Of a DNA stretch of 37,073 nucleotides, positions 8,799 to 16,186 are shown piece by piece. The notes under the pieces were generated by a model. The model saw only the letters and a list, made by a program, of their open reading frames with translations. It ran no database searches and was not told the origin of the DNA. Location of the stretch: the NCBI GenBank assembly GCA_018056545.1, contig JAGPFL010000010.1:1-37073 (forward strand). Reading direction: 5' to 3'. Position 1 is the stretch's first letter. Each line of letters starts with the position of its first letter. The translations under genes were made by a program, and so were the position numbers. The DNA is from Syntrophobacterales bacterium (GTDB lineage Bacteria; Desulfobacterota; Syntrophia; Syntrophales; UBA8958).

Positions 8799-9338
8799 AT
8801 GACGCGTGAGGAAAAAATCGAGGAAATCCGCCAACGTGCCCGGAAAAACTTTTCTCTGGGTTATAATTGCGCGGAATGTGTGACGGAGGCCGTTTTAACC
8901 TTGGTGGACACGGGCTTGCCGCCGGAGGTGAAAAAAGTGGCCACAGGCTTCGGCGGCGGCATCGGACTTTACGGGGATACCTGCGGCGCCGTCGTCGGTG
9001 CGGTTCTGGCCGTCAGCGCTGTTCACGGGAGAAGCAGCCTTCCCGAGGGGGAGGGAAAGGAAGCGGCTATGAAGTCCAAGGAACAGCTTTACGGCAAACC
9101 AGGCCTCTATCGGCTGTTCAACATCATTCCCAATCGCTTTCACGATAAATACGGCAAGACCCTTTGCCGGGACTTTACCACCCAATGGCAGAATACCTGG
9201 CTTTGCCGGGATCACGCCCTTTTCTGTCGCGATCTGATCACCGAGGCGGCGGGCATAGCGGCGGAACTGATCCTTTCCGATCGGGACGAGCTGGCCTCCC
9301 GGCCCTTTGCCAAGAATGTCGAAAACCTGAAAGACTAA
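8799..9338 (+). CDS. C_GCAxxG_C_C family redox-active protein
   Basis: 179 residues with the full family pattern: NCAECV near residue 25, GFGGGIGLYGDTCGAVVGAVLA (about 49-70, the GDTCGA core giving the family name), then CRDF and WLCRDHALFCRDL in the C-terminal third. The regularly placed cysteines are thought to form disulfides or bind a metal; the biochemical role is not established. Its start has GAGGAGGGG 6 nt upstream. It is the first gene of a tight set whose next member, 15 nt downstream, is a UGA-containing disulfide reductase, so a thiol/selenol electron-transfer partnership is a reasonable guess. No clear promoter was identified in the 179-nt gap upstream, which does hold an AT-rich segment with the palindrome ATACGTAT near 8672. 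Confidence 0.85.
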   Translation: MTREEKIEEIRQRARKNFSLGYNCAECVTEAVLTLVDTGLPPEVKKVATGFGGGIGLYGDTCGAVVGAVLAVSAVHGRSSLPEGEGKEAAMKSKEQLYGKPGLYRLFNIIPNRFHDKYGKTLCRDFTTQWQNTWLCRDHALFCRDLITEAAGIAAELILSDRDELASRPFAKNVENLKD

Positions 9339-9353
9339 AGGGAGGTCATGGTT

Positions 9354-10688
9354 ATGAGTCAAAAATTAGTAGTTATCGGCGGTGGGGCGGCGGGTCCCTC
9401 AACGGCGGCGGAGGCCAAGCGGAGAAACAGGAACCTCGAGGTCACCATGATTGAGGCGGGCGATTTTGTCTCTTATGCCGCTTGACCCATGCCTTATTAC
9501 ATCGGCGATGTAATCAAGGATTATAGAAAGTTGGTGATACGGACACCGGAAGATTTTCAGAAAACGGGGATGAGCGTGAGGATCAAGACCCGTGTCGAGG
9601 ACATCGATCCGCAAAAAGGACTGGTCCGGCTGTCCGATGGCACAAGTGTTCCCTATGATATCCTTGTCATGGCCACCGGTGCCGGCGCCGTCCGCCTTGA
9701 TATCCCCGGTGCGGATCTGGAAGGGGTTTTCGTCCTGAGAAATCTTACCGACGCCCTCCAACTCAAAGCCTACCTGAATGAGAAGAACTGCCGCAAGGCG
9801 GTCCTCATCGGCGGCGGCTACATCGGCATGGAGATGTGCGAGGCCATGAGGAACCTGGGAATCCAGACAACGGTTATCGATTTGCTGCCCCGTCCGGTCG
9901 TTCGCTGGGACGAGGAATTCGCAAAGACGGTTCTGGACGAGTTGGGGAAACATGAGGTGCAATTCCAGGGAGAAACCAGACCCCTGGCGATTGAAACCGG
10001 CAAGGAATGCCGGTTGGTGCTGAAAACCGATAAAGGGGATTTGGATGCCGACGTGATCCTGATGGGAGTGGGAACCCGTCGCGAGGTGTCGCTGGCGAAG
10101 GCCGCCGGTCTGGAAATGGGCGCCAGTGGGGCCATCAAGGTCGATTTCCGTCAACAGACGTCCCGGGAGGGAATATATGCCGTCGGGGACTGCTGCGAGG
10201 TCTTTCACAAGGTTGCCGGCTGCTGGGTTTATTTCCCCCTGGGTGATATCGCCAACAAACAGGGCCGGGTTGCCGGACAGAATATCGGGGGCCGCCCGGC
10301 GGAATTTCCCGGCATTGTCGGCGCCCAATCCTTCAAGGTCTTCGACCTGGAAGTCGGAGCCACGGGTCTCACGGAAGAAGAGGCCACCCAGTATGGATTT
10401 CAGCCCCTCAGCATAATGATCCAGGGGCTTCCCGTCGGCAGGCCCATGGCTCGGGGTGAAAAACTGGGGGTGAAACTGGTGGCCGACAGAACCACGGGAA
10501 AACTCCTCGGCGGCCAGTGTGTCGGCGCCAAGGGCGCCATCCAGAGGATCTTTGCCCTGTCCGTTGCCCTCTGGTCGGGATTGACGGCGGAGGAGGTCGG
10601 ATACCTGGATCTCCCCTATGCCCCGCCCTTCGGCGGCGCCTGGGACGCCATCCATGTGGCGGCCCAAGAAATCGTGAAGAAATTGTAG
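9354..10688 (+). CDS. predicted selenoprotein: FAD/NAD(P)-dependent CoA-disulfide reductase/NADH oxidase-like, in-frame UGA as Sec44
   Basis: Read through the TGA at 9483-9485, this frame gives one 444-residue protein. It starts at ATG 9354 (GGAGG 8 nt upstream). Residues 5-20 are the FAD-binding VVIGGGAAGPSTAAE, about 150-180 the NAD(P) Rossmann motif LIGGGYIGMEM, a second FAD motif YAVGDCCEV follows, and the C-terminal dimer domain ends with the family motif DLPYAPPFGGAWDAI. Codon 44 is TGA in the context SYAA-UGA-PMPYYIGD, exactly where CoA-disulfide reductases and related NADH oxidases carry their single redox-active Cys (SYxxCGxPYY). A hairpin at 9492-9519 just after the TGA has the form of a bacterial SECIS element. 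So UGA most likely encodes selenocysteine at the active site. If read as a stop, the product would be a useless 43-residue piece. A mutated Cys codon cannot be fully excluded. Confidence 0.85.
9483..9519 (+). promoter_or_regulatory. UGA (Sec) codon plus SECIS-like hairpin
   Basis: TGA 9483-9485 is followed by a stem with left arm 9492-9503 and right arm 9507-9519: 12 base pairs with one bulged C at 9515 and a GGC loop (9504-9506). The apical loop begins 18 nt after the UGA and has G in its first two positions, both as expected for bacterial SECIS elements read by SelB. The hairpin lies wholly inside coding sequence, as bacterial SECIS must. Pairing was read directly; function is inferred. Confidence 0.8.
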
Positions 10689-10755
10689 GAAACAACCCTC
10701 CCGGCGTCGTGACGGCAGCGGGACAATAGAAAGGCAACAAGGAGGTACGAAGCCA

Positions 10756-11082
10756 GTGGCGGCAAAAGAAACGACATCGGGGGTGGAAACGATCGCTGTG
10801 AAGGTCGGCGGAAAAATCAAAGGGACATATCGGGGACTGGCAGGAACCTTCGCCGGTTTTGCCGATTCCTGTCTGCGCAGAAAGGAGCTGCCGGGGTTTT
10901 GTCTGGAGGACCTCATTTTGGAGGCCGAGCGACAGGACAGAAACCTGCTTTTGCGGCTGAAGGGGAAACGGACTCCAAAGAAAATAATGGAGATCATGGA
11001 CATATCCCTGGCGAACATGGTGGCCTTTCCCGGCGCCCCGGGAGAAGCGGAATGTTTCATTGAAGTCGAATCTGAAAAATGA
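10756..11082 (+). CDS. unrecognised 108-residue protein in the redox cluster
   Basis: I do not recognise a family. It starts with GTG at 10756 after AAGGAGG 11 nt upstream, 67 nt behind the selenoprotein gene and 17 nt ahead of the dehydratase-like gene, so it belongs to the same transcript. The protein is soluble and has no signal peptide. It has two cysteines (in FADSCLRRKELPGFC), a basic stretch KGKRTPKKI near residue 70 and an acidic end (GEAECFIEVESEK). Codon use is like the neighbours. Its fixed position between two redox enzymes suggests a small partner or chaperone, but nothing in the sequence proves this. Confidence 0.7.
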   Translation: MAAKETTSGVETIAVKVGGKIKGTYRGLAGTFAGFADSCLRRKELPGFCLEDLILEAERQDRNLLLRLKGKRTPKKIMEIMDISLANMVAFPGAPGEAECFIEVESEK

Positions 11083-11099
11083 GGAAAAAGGAGGAGATT

Positions 11100-12548
11100 A
11101 TGGCTTTAAAAACGGCACAGGAGTATCTGGACAGCATCAGAAAGATGAAACCGCGGGTCTATATCGGCGGCAAGTGGGTTACGAATCTGCTGGATCATCC
11201 CGTTACGAAGTCCATGGTCGTGGCCAACTCGGCGATTTATGGGTTGGCGGAAGATGAGAAAAATAAAGAGGTCATGGTGGCGACCTCTCATCTGACGGGC
11301 GAACCGATCAACCGTAATCTAAATGTAGCCAGAAATATTCACGATCTGGATATGCGTCAGGAGATGGCGCTCCTTACCAGCCAGACCGTGGGGACCTGTA
11401 ATTATCGCTGTGTAGGTTGCGATGCCCTCAATAGCCTTGCCGCCACCACCTGGGAGATGGACCGTGATTTGGGCACCAACTATAATGAACGATTCAACAA
11501 ATGGCTCGCCTACGCCCAGGCCAACGATTTGGCCGTCTCCGGAGCCATCACCGACGCCAAGGGGGATCGGAAGAAGCGCCCCTCCCAGCAGGATGATATC
11601 GATACCTTTATACATCTTGTCGAAAAACGGGAAGACGGGATCGTGGTCCGGGGAATCAGGGTCAGCCAGAGCGGCGCCATCGGCTCCCATGAGACGCTGG
11701 TGCTTCCCGGAGGCGCCCTGAAAGAAGGGGAGGAGAAATTCGCCCTGGCCTTCGCCGTACAGAACAGCGTCCCGGGTCTGTCTTATATCTGCCAGTACAA
11801 CGCCTATTCGGCGGAAAGGGAATTTTGCGACAGTGAGGACGAACTTGGCAACCCCCTCTACGGTCAACGGGAGACCTCGACGATGTATTTCGACAACGTC
11901 TTCATCCCTTGGGAGCGGGTTTTCCTTTGCGGCGAAACAAAGTATTGCGGAAAAATGGTGACGCGTTTCGCCAAGGCCCACCGTATGAACTGCGGCGGCG
12001 CCTGCAAGGTCGGCTTCGCCGATCTCATCATCGGCGGCGCCATGCTGGCGGCGGAATACATAGGCGTGGAGAAGGTTCCCCACATACAGGAAAAGATCGT
12101 GGACATGGTCCGTTTCAGCGAAACCTCCCATGCCTGCGCCATTGCCGCGGCAATGCGGGGCCGGGAGGAACCCAAAGGGTCGGGGGTATATCTGCCCGAT
12201 GATCTCTTCGGGAACGCCGCTAAACTAAACATTGCCCACGGCTTCTGGGAGATCATCAAGAACGCCGGCGATATCGGCGGCGGACTCGTGGTGACCATGC
12301 CGAGGATGAAGGATCTGGATGATCCGGAGGTGGGCCCCGTCCTGAAGAAGGCCTTTTCGGCGGTGGCGCCTGCGGACAAGCGCATGAAGGTCGCCAAGTT
12401 CCTCCAGCATTGGTCGGCGGGTCTTCATGGGCCGGGGACATGGCACGGGGCCGGGGCCCCCCAGACCCAGCGTTTCATGTTCACCGTGCTGACGGATTTT
12501 GAGGCCAAAAAGAAGATGGCCAAGAAACTCATGGGGATGAAAGACTGA
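11100..12548 (+). CDS. 4-hydroxybutyryl-CoA dehydratase-like FAD/[4Fe-4S] protein (HpaB superfamily)
   Basis: 482 residues, start ATG 11100 with GGAGGAG upstream (an earlier in-frame ATG at 11079 overlaps the preceding gene and is less likely). Similar over its length to AbfD, which dehydrates 4-hydroxybutyryl-CoA through a ketyl radical using FAD and a [4Fe-4S] cluster. Shared points are ATSHLTGEPINR, the cluster Cys pair C100 and C104 (TCNYRCVGCDAL), GAITDAKGDR with the conserved Thr, REDGIVVRG, the active-site Glu near 258, YFDNVFIPWERVFLC, and WHGAGAPQTQR with flavin-side residues. The third and fourth cluster ligands fall in AHRMNCGGACKVG: His294 then Cys302, one residue farther apart than in AbfD, and the AbfD Tyr of this loop is Cys298 here. 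So the fold is clear but the substrate may differ. A terminator follows at 12584-12611. Confidence 0.82.
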   Translation: MALKTAQEYLDSIRKMKPRVYIGGKWVTNLLDHPVTKSMVVANSAIYGLAEDEKNKEVMVATSHLTGEPINRNLNVARNIHDLDMRQEMALLTSQTVGTCNYRCVGCDALNSLAATTWEMDRDLGTNYNERFNKWLAYAQANDLAVSGAITDAKGDRKKRPSQQDDIDTFIHLVEKREDGIVVRGIRVSQSGAIGSHETLVLPGGALKEGEEKFALAFAVQNSVPGLSYICQYNAYSAEREFCDSEDELGNPLYGQRETSTMYFDNVFIPWERVFLCGETKYCGKMVTRFAKAHRMNCGGACKVGFADLIIGGAMLAAEYIGVEKVPHIQEKIVDMVRFSETSHACAIAAAMRGREEPKGSGVYLPDDLFGNAAKLNIAHGFWEIIKNAGDIGGGLVVTMPRMKDLDDPEVGPVLKKAFSAVAPADKRMKVAKFLQHWSAGLHGPGTWHGAGAPQTQRFMFTVLTDFEAKKKMAKKLMGMKD

Positions 12549-12583
12549 TAATTCATAGTTAACTCAAAATGCTTCTTTGTAAT

Positions 12584-12611
12584 ATTCCCCTCCGGGAGCC
12601 CGGAGGGGAAT
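12584..12611 (+). terminator. Rho-independent terminator of the redox cluster
   Basis: A perfect 13-bp stem (ATTCCCCTCCGGG, loop AG, and its complement) is followed by the AT-rich stretch TAATTTATTTG. It lies 36 nt after the dehydratase-like gene and closes the 8799-12548 transcript. Confidence 0.85.
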
Positions 12612-12947
12612 AATTTATTTGTATCACTATTCTTTATATCGCCGATCCTTTTCCCCTTGACAAAACAGCCCCATCGTAATATCAGAACATTCGGTATAAT
12701 AGAAATCCTTCAATATTTAATAATAGCTGATTATATTAAAATTTTTCAGTGGATGCTCTCAAACACGCTCCTCTTTCGGTTCATTCGCTTACCGGCAACA
12801 ATGCTCATGACAGCGGGATACTTCTCGCATGGGGGGAATGAGCAAGGGTCATAAAAGTATTTATGATGTTCGGTAGTTGGAAAAGCTTTATGATCAGGTC
12901 TCTTAGGGGGTTCAATGAAACATTTTAAAGTAAGGAGGGTGTAACGT
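12612..12947 (+). other. long non-coding gap upstream of the mutase operon
   Basis: About 335 nt, more AT-rich than its surroundings, between the terminator and the mutase gene. It holds a possible promoter (12657-12685) and a ribosome site TAAGGAGGG just before 12948. A 65-codon frame at 12657-12854 has no ribosome site and no recognisable sequence, so I did not call it. I saw no cobalamin riboswitch (no B12 box), although the downstream enzymes use B12. The remainder would be a long 5' leader of unknown role. Confidence 0.5.
12657..12685 (+). promoter_or_regulatory. possible sigma-70 promoter for the mutase operon
   Basis: Perfect -35 TTGACA (12657-12662), 17-nt spacer, -10 TATCAG (4 of 6 matches, 12680-12685). 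A TATAAT at 12695 also exists but is at the wrong distance. The resulting leader would be about 255 nt. Confidence 0.35.
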
Positions 12948-14630
12948 ATGTACTTTGCAGCGGAAGTGCTGGCAGCATCCAGCACGATGAGGCAGAAGTG
13001 GGAGGACGAGGTCCGCAAGGTCGTCGCCAAGAATCCCGATCAGAAACCGCGCTGGTCCACCGTGTCCGATTTGGAAATCAAGCGCCTCTACGGTCCGGAA
13101 GACATCAAGGATATGGATTTCGAGAGAGACATCGGCTATCCCGGTCAATATCCTTATCTCCGGGGGAACCAGCCGACGGGGTATCGGGGAAAATACTGGA
13201 CCTTTCGGATGTTTTCCGGCATGGGCGATGCGAAGACGACCAACGAACGCTGGCATCTGCTACTGAAAGAGGGGCAGACCGGGTTGAGTACGGCCTTCGA
13301 TTTCCCCACGTTGATGGGCTACGACACGGACTCTCCCAAAGCCAGGGGGGAATGCGGGAAGTGCGGCGTCGCCATCGACACCCTGGAAGATTTCATGCAG
13401 TTGGTGGACGGGATTCCCATGGATCGGGTTACGACCTCCATGACGATCAATCCTCCGGCGACGGCCCTGTGGGCGATGTATTGCGCCGCGGCGGAGATCA
13501 AGGGGATTCCCCTGACGAAGATCGGCGGGACGATCCAGAACGACATGTTGAAAGAGTTCATCGCCCAGAAGACCCTGATGTGTCCGCCCGATCCTTCGGT
13601 CAAACTGATCAGCGACACCGTGGAATTCGGGACGAAATACGTCCCCCGGTGGAACACCATCAGCATCAGCGGGTACCATATCCGTGAGGCCGGGGCGACG
13701 GCGGTGCAGGAGTTGGCCTTCACCCTCCGGGACGGCATGGAGTACGTGGAAGACGTCATCCGCCGCAAAGGTCTGGATGTGGACGAGTTCGCCCCGCGGC
13801 TGTCCTTCTTCTTCAATTCCCACATCGATTTCTTCGAAGAGATCGCCAAGATGCGGGCGGCCCGGCGGATCTGGGCGAAGGCCATGCGGGAGCGTTACAA
13901 ATCCAAGGATCCCCGTTCATGGTGGATGCGTTTCCATACCCAGACGGCGGGATGTTCCCTGACGGCGCAACAGCCTTACAACAACGTCATCCGGACGGCG
14001 ACGGAGGCCCTGGCGGCCGTGTTGGGCGGGACCCAGTCGCTGCACACAAACTCCCTGGACGAAGTTCTCTGCCTGCCTTCGGATCACGCCGTGCAGATCG
14101 CCCTGCGGACCCAGCAGATCATCGCCGAGGAAACCGGAGTGGCCAACACCATCGATCCCCTGGCGGGTTCCTACTTTGTCGAGGCCCTGACCAACGAGAT
14201 GGAAGAGAAGGCCTGGGAGTACATCCACAAGATCGACGAGATGGGCGGCATGGTGGCGGCCATCGAGAAGGGCTTCCCCCAGTTGGAGATCTCCGACGCC
14301 TCCTATCTCTTCCAGCGACAGGTCGATGCGGGCGAGAAGATCATGATCGGTATCAACAAGTACGTCTCCGCCGAGGCGACCCCCATCCCCCTGGTCGAGA
14401 TCGACGATTCCGTGGAGCTTCAGCAGATCGAGCGCCTGAAAGCAGTGCGTCGTAAACGGGACAACAAGGCGGTGAAGAAGGCCCTGGACGACATCAAGAA
14501 CGCCTGCAAGAAGGGTGACAATGTCATGCCCTATTGCATCGAGGCGGTGAAGAGCCTGGCTTCCGTTCAGGAGATCTGCGACGTATATCGGGAAGTTTAC
14601 GGTGAATACCGGGATCCGGGATTGTACTAA
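12948..14630 (+). CDS. B12-dependent acyl-CoA mutase large subunit, isobutyryl-CoA mutase-like
   Basis: 560 residues, the TIM-barrel substrate subunit of the methylmalonyl-CoA mutase family without the C-terminal B12 domain, which is supplied by the next gene. Conserved catalytic residues are in place: Gln197 (GTIQND), Tyr243-His244 (ISISGYH) and the Arg of RLSFFFNSHIDFFEE. The two residues that set specificity differ from methylmalonyl-CoA mutase. The Tyr89 position is Phe89 (YWTFRMFSG), and the Arg207 position, which holds the free carboxylate, is Gln207 (EFIAQKT). Phe/Gln is the pair known for isobutyryl-CoA mutases. So the enzyme probably interconverts isobutyryl- and butyryl-CoA or a similar non-carboxylated acyl-CoA, not methylmalonyl-CoA. 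TAAGGAGGG precedes the start. Family certain, substrate inferred. Confidence 0.9.
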   Translation: MYFAAEVLAASSTMRQKWEDEVRKVVAKNPDQKPRWSTVSDLEIKRLYGPEDIKDMDFERDIGYPGQYPYLRGNQPTGYRGKYWTFRMFSGMGDAKTTNERWHLLLKEGQTGLSTAFDFPTLMGYDTDSPKARGECGKCGVAIDTLEDFMQLVDGIPMDRVTTSMTINPPATALWAMYCAAAEIKGIPLTKIGGTIQNDMLKEFIAQKTLMCPPDPSVKLISDTVEFGTKYVPRWNTISISGYHIREAGATAVQELAFTLRDGMEYVEDVIRRKGLDVDEFAPRLSFFFNSHIDFFEEIAKMRAARRIWAKAMRERYKSKDPRSWWMRFHTQTAGCSLTAQQPYNNVIRTATEALAAVLGGTQSLHTNSLDEVLCLPSDHAVQIALRTQQIIAEETGVANTIDPLAGSYFVEALTNEMEEKAWEYIHKIDEMGGMVAAIEKGFPQLEISDASYLFQRQVDAGEKIMIGINKYVSAEATPIPLVEIDDSVELQQIERLKAVRRKRDNKAVKKALDDIKNACKKGDNVMPYCIEAVKSLASVQEICDVYREVYGEYRDPGLY

Positions 14631-14658
14631 GAGAACGACTTGAGGAGGGATATTCGCT

Positions 14659-15063
14659 ATGGCAGAGAGAAAACTTCGTGTGATGGTAGCCAAACCCGGT
14701 CTGGACGGTCATGACCGCGGCGCCAGGGTTCTGGCCCGCTGTTTCCGAGATGCCGGCTTCGAGGTCATATACACCGGTTGTCATCAGACGCCGGAACAGA
14801 TCGCATCCGCGGCAATCCAGGAAGATGTGGATGTGGTGGGGCTGAGTTGCCTGTCCGGTGCCCATCGGTATCTGTTCCCCGCGGTGGCCAAACTGCTCAA
14901 GGAGAAGGGTGCCGACGACATCACCGTCGTGGGCGGCGGCATCATTCCCGAGCAGGATTTTCAGATGCTCTATGACGCCGGCCTGAAGGCCATCTGGGTT
15001 CCCGGGGCAACCCTGGATAGTATCGTGGAATGGTTCCGAACGAATGTGCAACCAAGGGCTTGA
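14659..15063 (+). CDS. B12-binding small subunit of acyl-CoA mutase
   Basis: 134 residues, a stand-alone cobalamin-binding domain. It has the DxHxxG motif (DGHDRG, His supplying the lower cobalt ligand), the GLSCLSGAH segment (usual form SxL) and the glycine-rich VVGGGII. It begins 28 nt after the large subunit with GAGGAGG upstream, so it is the matching subunit of a two-chain mutase, the arrangement of IcmA/IcmB. The Cys in GLSCLSG replaces a more common small residue. The MeaB gene begins 4 nt after its stop. Confidence 0.92.
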   Translation: MAERKLRVMVAKPGLDGHDRGARVLARCFRDAGFEVIYTGCHQTPEQIASAAIQEDVDVVGLSCLSGAHRYLFPAVAKLLKEKGADDITVVGGGIIPEQDFQMLYDAGLKAIWVPGATLDSIVEWFRTNVQPRA

Positions 15064-15067
15064 AATC

Positions 15068-16042
15068 ATGGAAAAAGTTAAGAAAATTCGAGGTGGAGAC
15101 GTACGAACGGCCTCCCGCCTTATACGCAACCTGGAAGACGGTATCGATGAAGCGAGAACCACGATCAAACACATCTTTCCCCTGACCGGTAAGGCCCATG
15201 TCATCGGCATCACGGGTTCTCCGGGGGCGGGTAAGTCCACATTGGTGGACGGTTTGGTGGAGTCCTTCCGGAAGAAGGAGAAAACCGTGGGCGTCCTGGC
15301 GGTGGATCCGACGAGTCCGTTCACCGGCGGCGCCATTCTGGGCGACCGGATCCGTATGCAGCGCCATGCGGAGGATCCGGGGGTTTTCGTTCGTTCCCTG
15401 GCCACCCGCGGTGCCCTGGGCGGACTGGCCAAGGCTGTGGGTGATGCCATCCATATCCTGGATGTCATGGGCAAGGATGTAATTATCGTGGAAACCGTCG
15501 GGACCGGTCAGCAGGAAGTGGACATCATCAACCATTCCCATACGGTCATCGTGGTCCTGATTCCGGGGATGGGCGACGAGATCCAGGCCATCAAGGCGGG
15601 CATTATGGAGATCGCCGACATCTTCGTGATCAACAAGGCGGACCGGGAGGGATCCTCCAAACTGCGGCGGGAAATCATGGCCATGTTGGACATGGCACCG
15701 CCGGAGACCTTTGCGGCGGGCTGGCGTCCACCCATCATTCGGGTGGAAAACGCCTTCGAGCCGGAGGGATTCGGGAAAAGTCTCGAGGAGTTGTCGGGGA
15801 CGATCATGAAGCACTACCAGCACTTGGTGGATCACGATCTGCTCGGTTCCCGCATCCGCCGGAAGGCGGTGGTGGAGCTTAACGAAGCCATCCGGAACAG
15901 TGTTCTGGAACCGGTCTTGAACCGCCTGGTAAAGGATGGCGAGATCGAGGGGATGATCCAGAAGCTCATCGACAAGGAAACGGATCCCTACACCCTTGCC
16001 GAAGATGTAGCGAAACGGTATCTGAAGGAATGCAGCACCTAA
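15068..16042 (+). CDS. meaB: MeaB/ArgK-type G-protein chaperone of the mutase
   Basis: 324-residue SIMIBI-class GTPase that loads AdoCbl onto acyl-CoA mutases and protects them from inactivation. The P-loop GSPGAGKST lies near residue 50, followed by the Walker B-like VIIVETVGTGQQEVDI, the base-specificity motif VINKAD, and a C-terminal dimerisation part. ATG 15068 is chosen because AAGGG lies 9 nt upstream; an upstream in-frame ATG at 15044 is inside the previous gene. Placement directly after the two mutase subunits confirms the partner. A strong terminator follows at 16061. Confidence 0.93.
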   Translation: MEKVKKIRGGDVRTASRLIRNLEDGIDEARTTIKHIFPLTGKAHVIGITGSPGAGKSTLVDGLVESFRKKEKTVGVLAVDPTSPFTGGAILGDRIRMQRHAEDPGVFVRSLATRGALGGLAKAVGDAIHILDVMGKDVIIVETVGTGQQEVDIINHSHTVIVVLIPGMGDEIQAIKAGIMEIADIFVINKADREGSSKLRREIMAMLDMAPPETFAAGWRPPIIRVENAFEPEGFGKSLEELSGTIMKHYQHLVDHDLLGSRIRRKAVVELNEAIRNSVLEPVLNRLVKDGEIEGMIQKLIDKETDPYTLAEDVAKRYLKECST

Positions 16043-16060
16043 ATTTGTTTTTTTAATCAC

Positions 16061-16097
16061 AAAAACCCGGGATGACACGAGCATCCCGGGTTTTTGT
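16061..16097 (+). terminator. Rho-independent terminator after meaB
   Basis: Perfect 14-bp inverted repeat AAAAACCCGGGATG ... CATCCCGGGTTTTT with a 7-nt loop and a T-run, 18 nt after the meaB stop. It separates the mutase genes from the adenosyltransferase gene. Confidence 0.92.
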
Positions 16098-16127
16098 TCT
16101 CAAGGCCAAGCATGTTAAGCAGGGGCC

Positions 16128-16170
16128 GAAAACGGTGAAAATTACCATACAGTGGCGGACTTTTTCATAA
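16128..16170 (+). repeat. dispersed palindromic repeat, copy 1 (degenerate)
   Basis: Its 35-nt core (16135-16169) matches the core of the copy at 20151-20185 at 26 of 35 positions without gaps, with GTGAAAATT at one end and GGAC-T-TTTTCATA at the other, so it can fold as an imperfect hairpin. It lies between the meaB terminator and the adenosyltransferase gene. Confidence 0.55.
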
Positions 16171-16186
16171 ATGGGGGGGGACAACG

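Noticed and set aside
9354-9485. Reading the oxidoreductase as a pseudogene with a nonsense mutation
   Set aside because: The TGA falls exactly on the catalytic Cys codon, the rest of the gene is intact, and a SECIS-like hairpin follows at the right distance. A random nonsense mutation would not explain all three.
12612-12947. Cobalamin riboswitch before the B12 mutase operon
   Set aside because: No B12 box or matching stems seen; only a promoter-like pair of hexamers.
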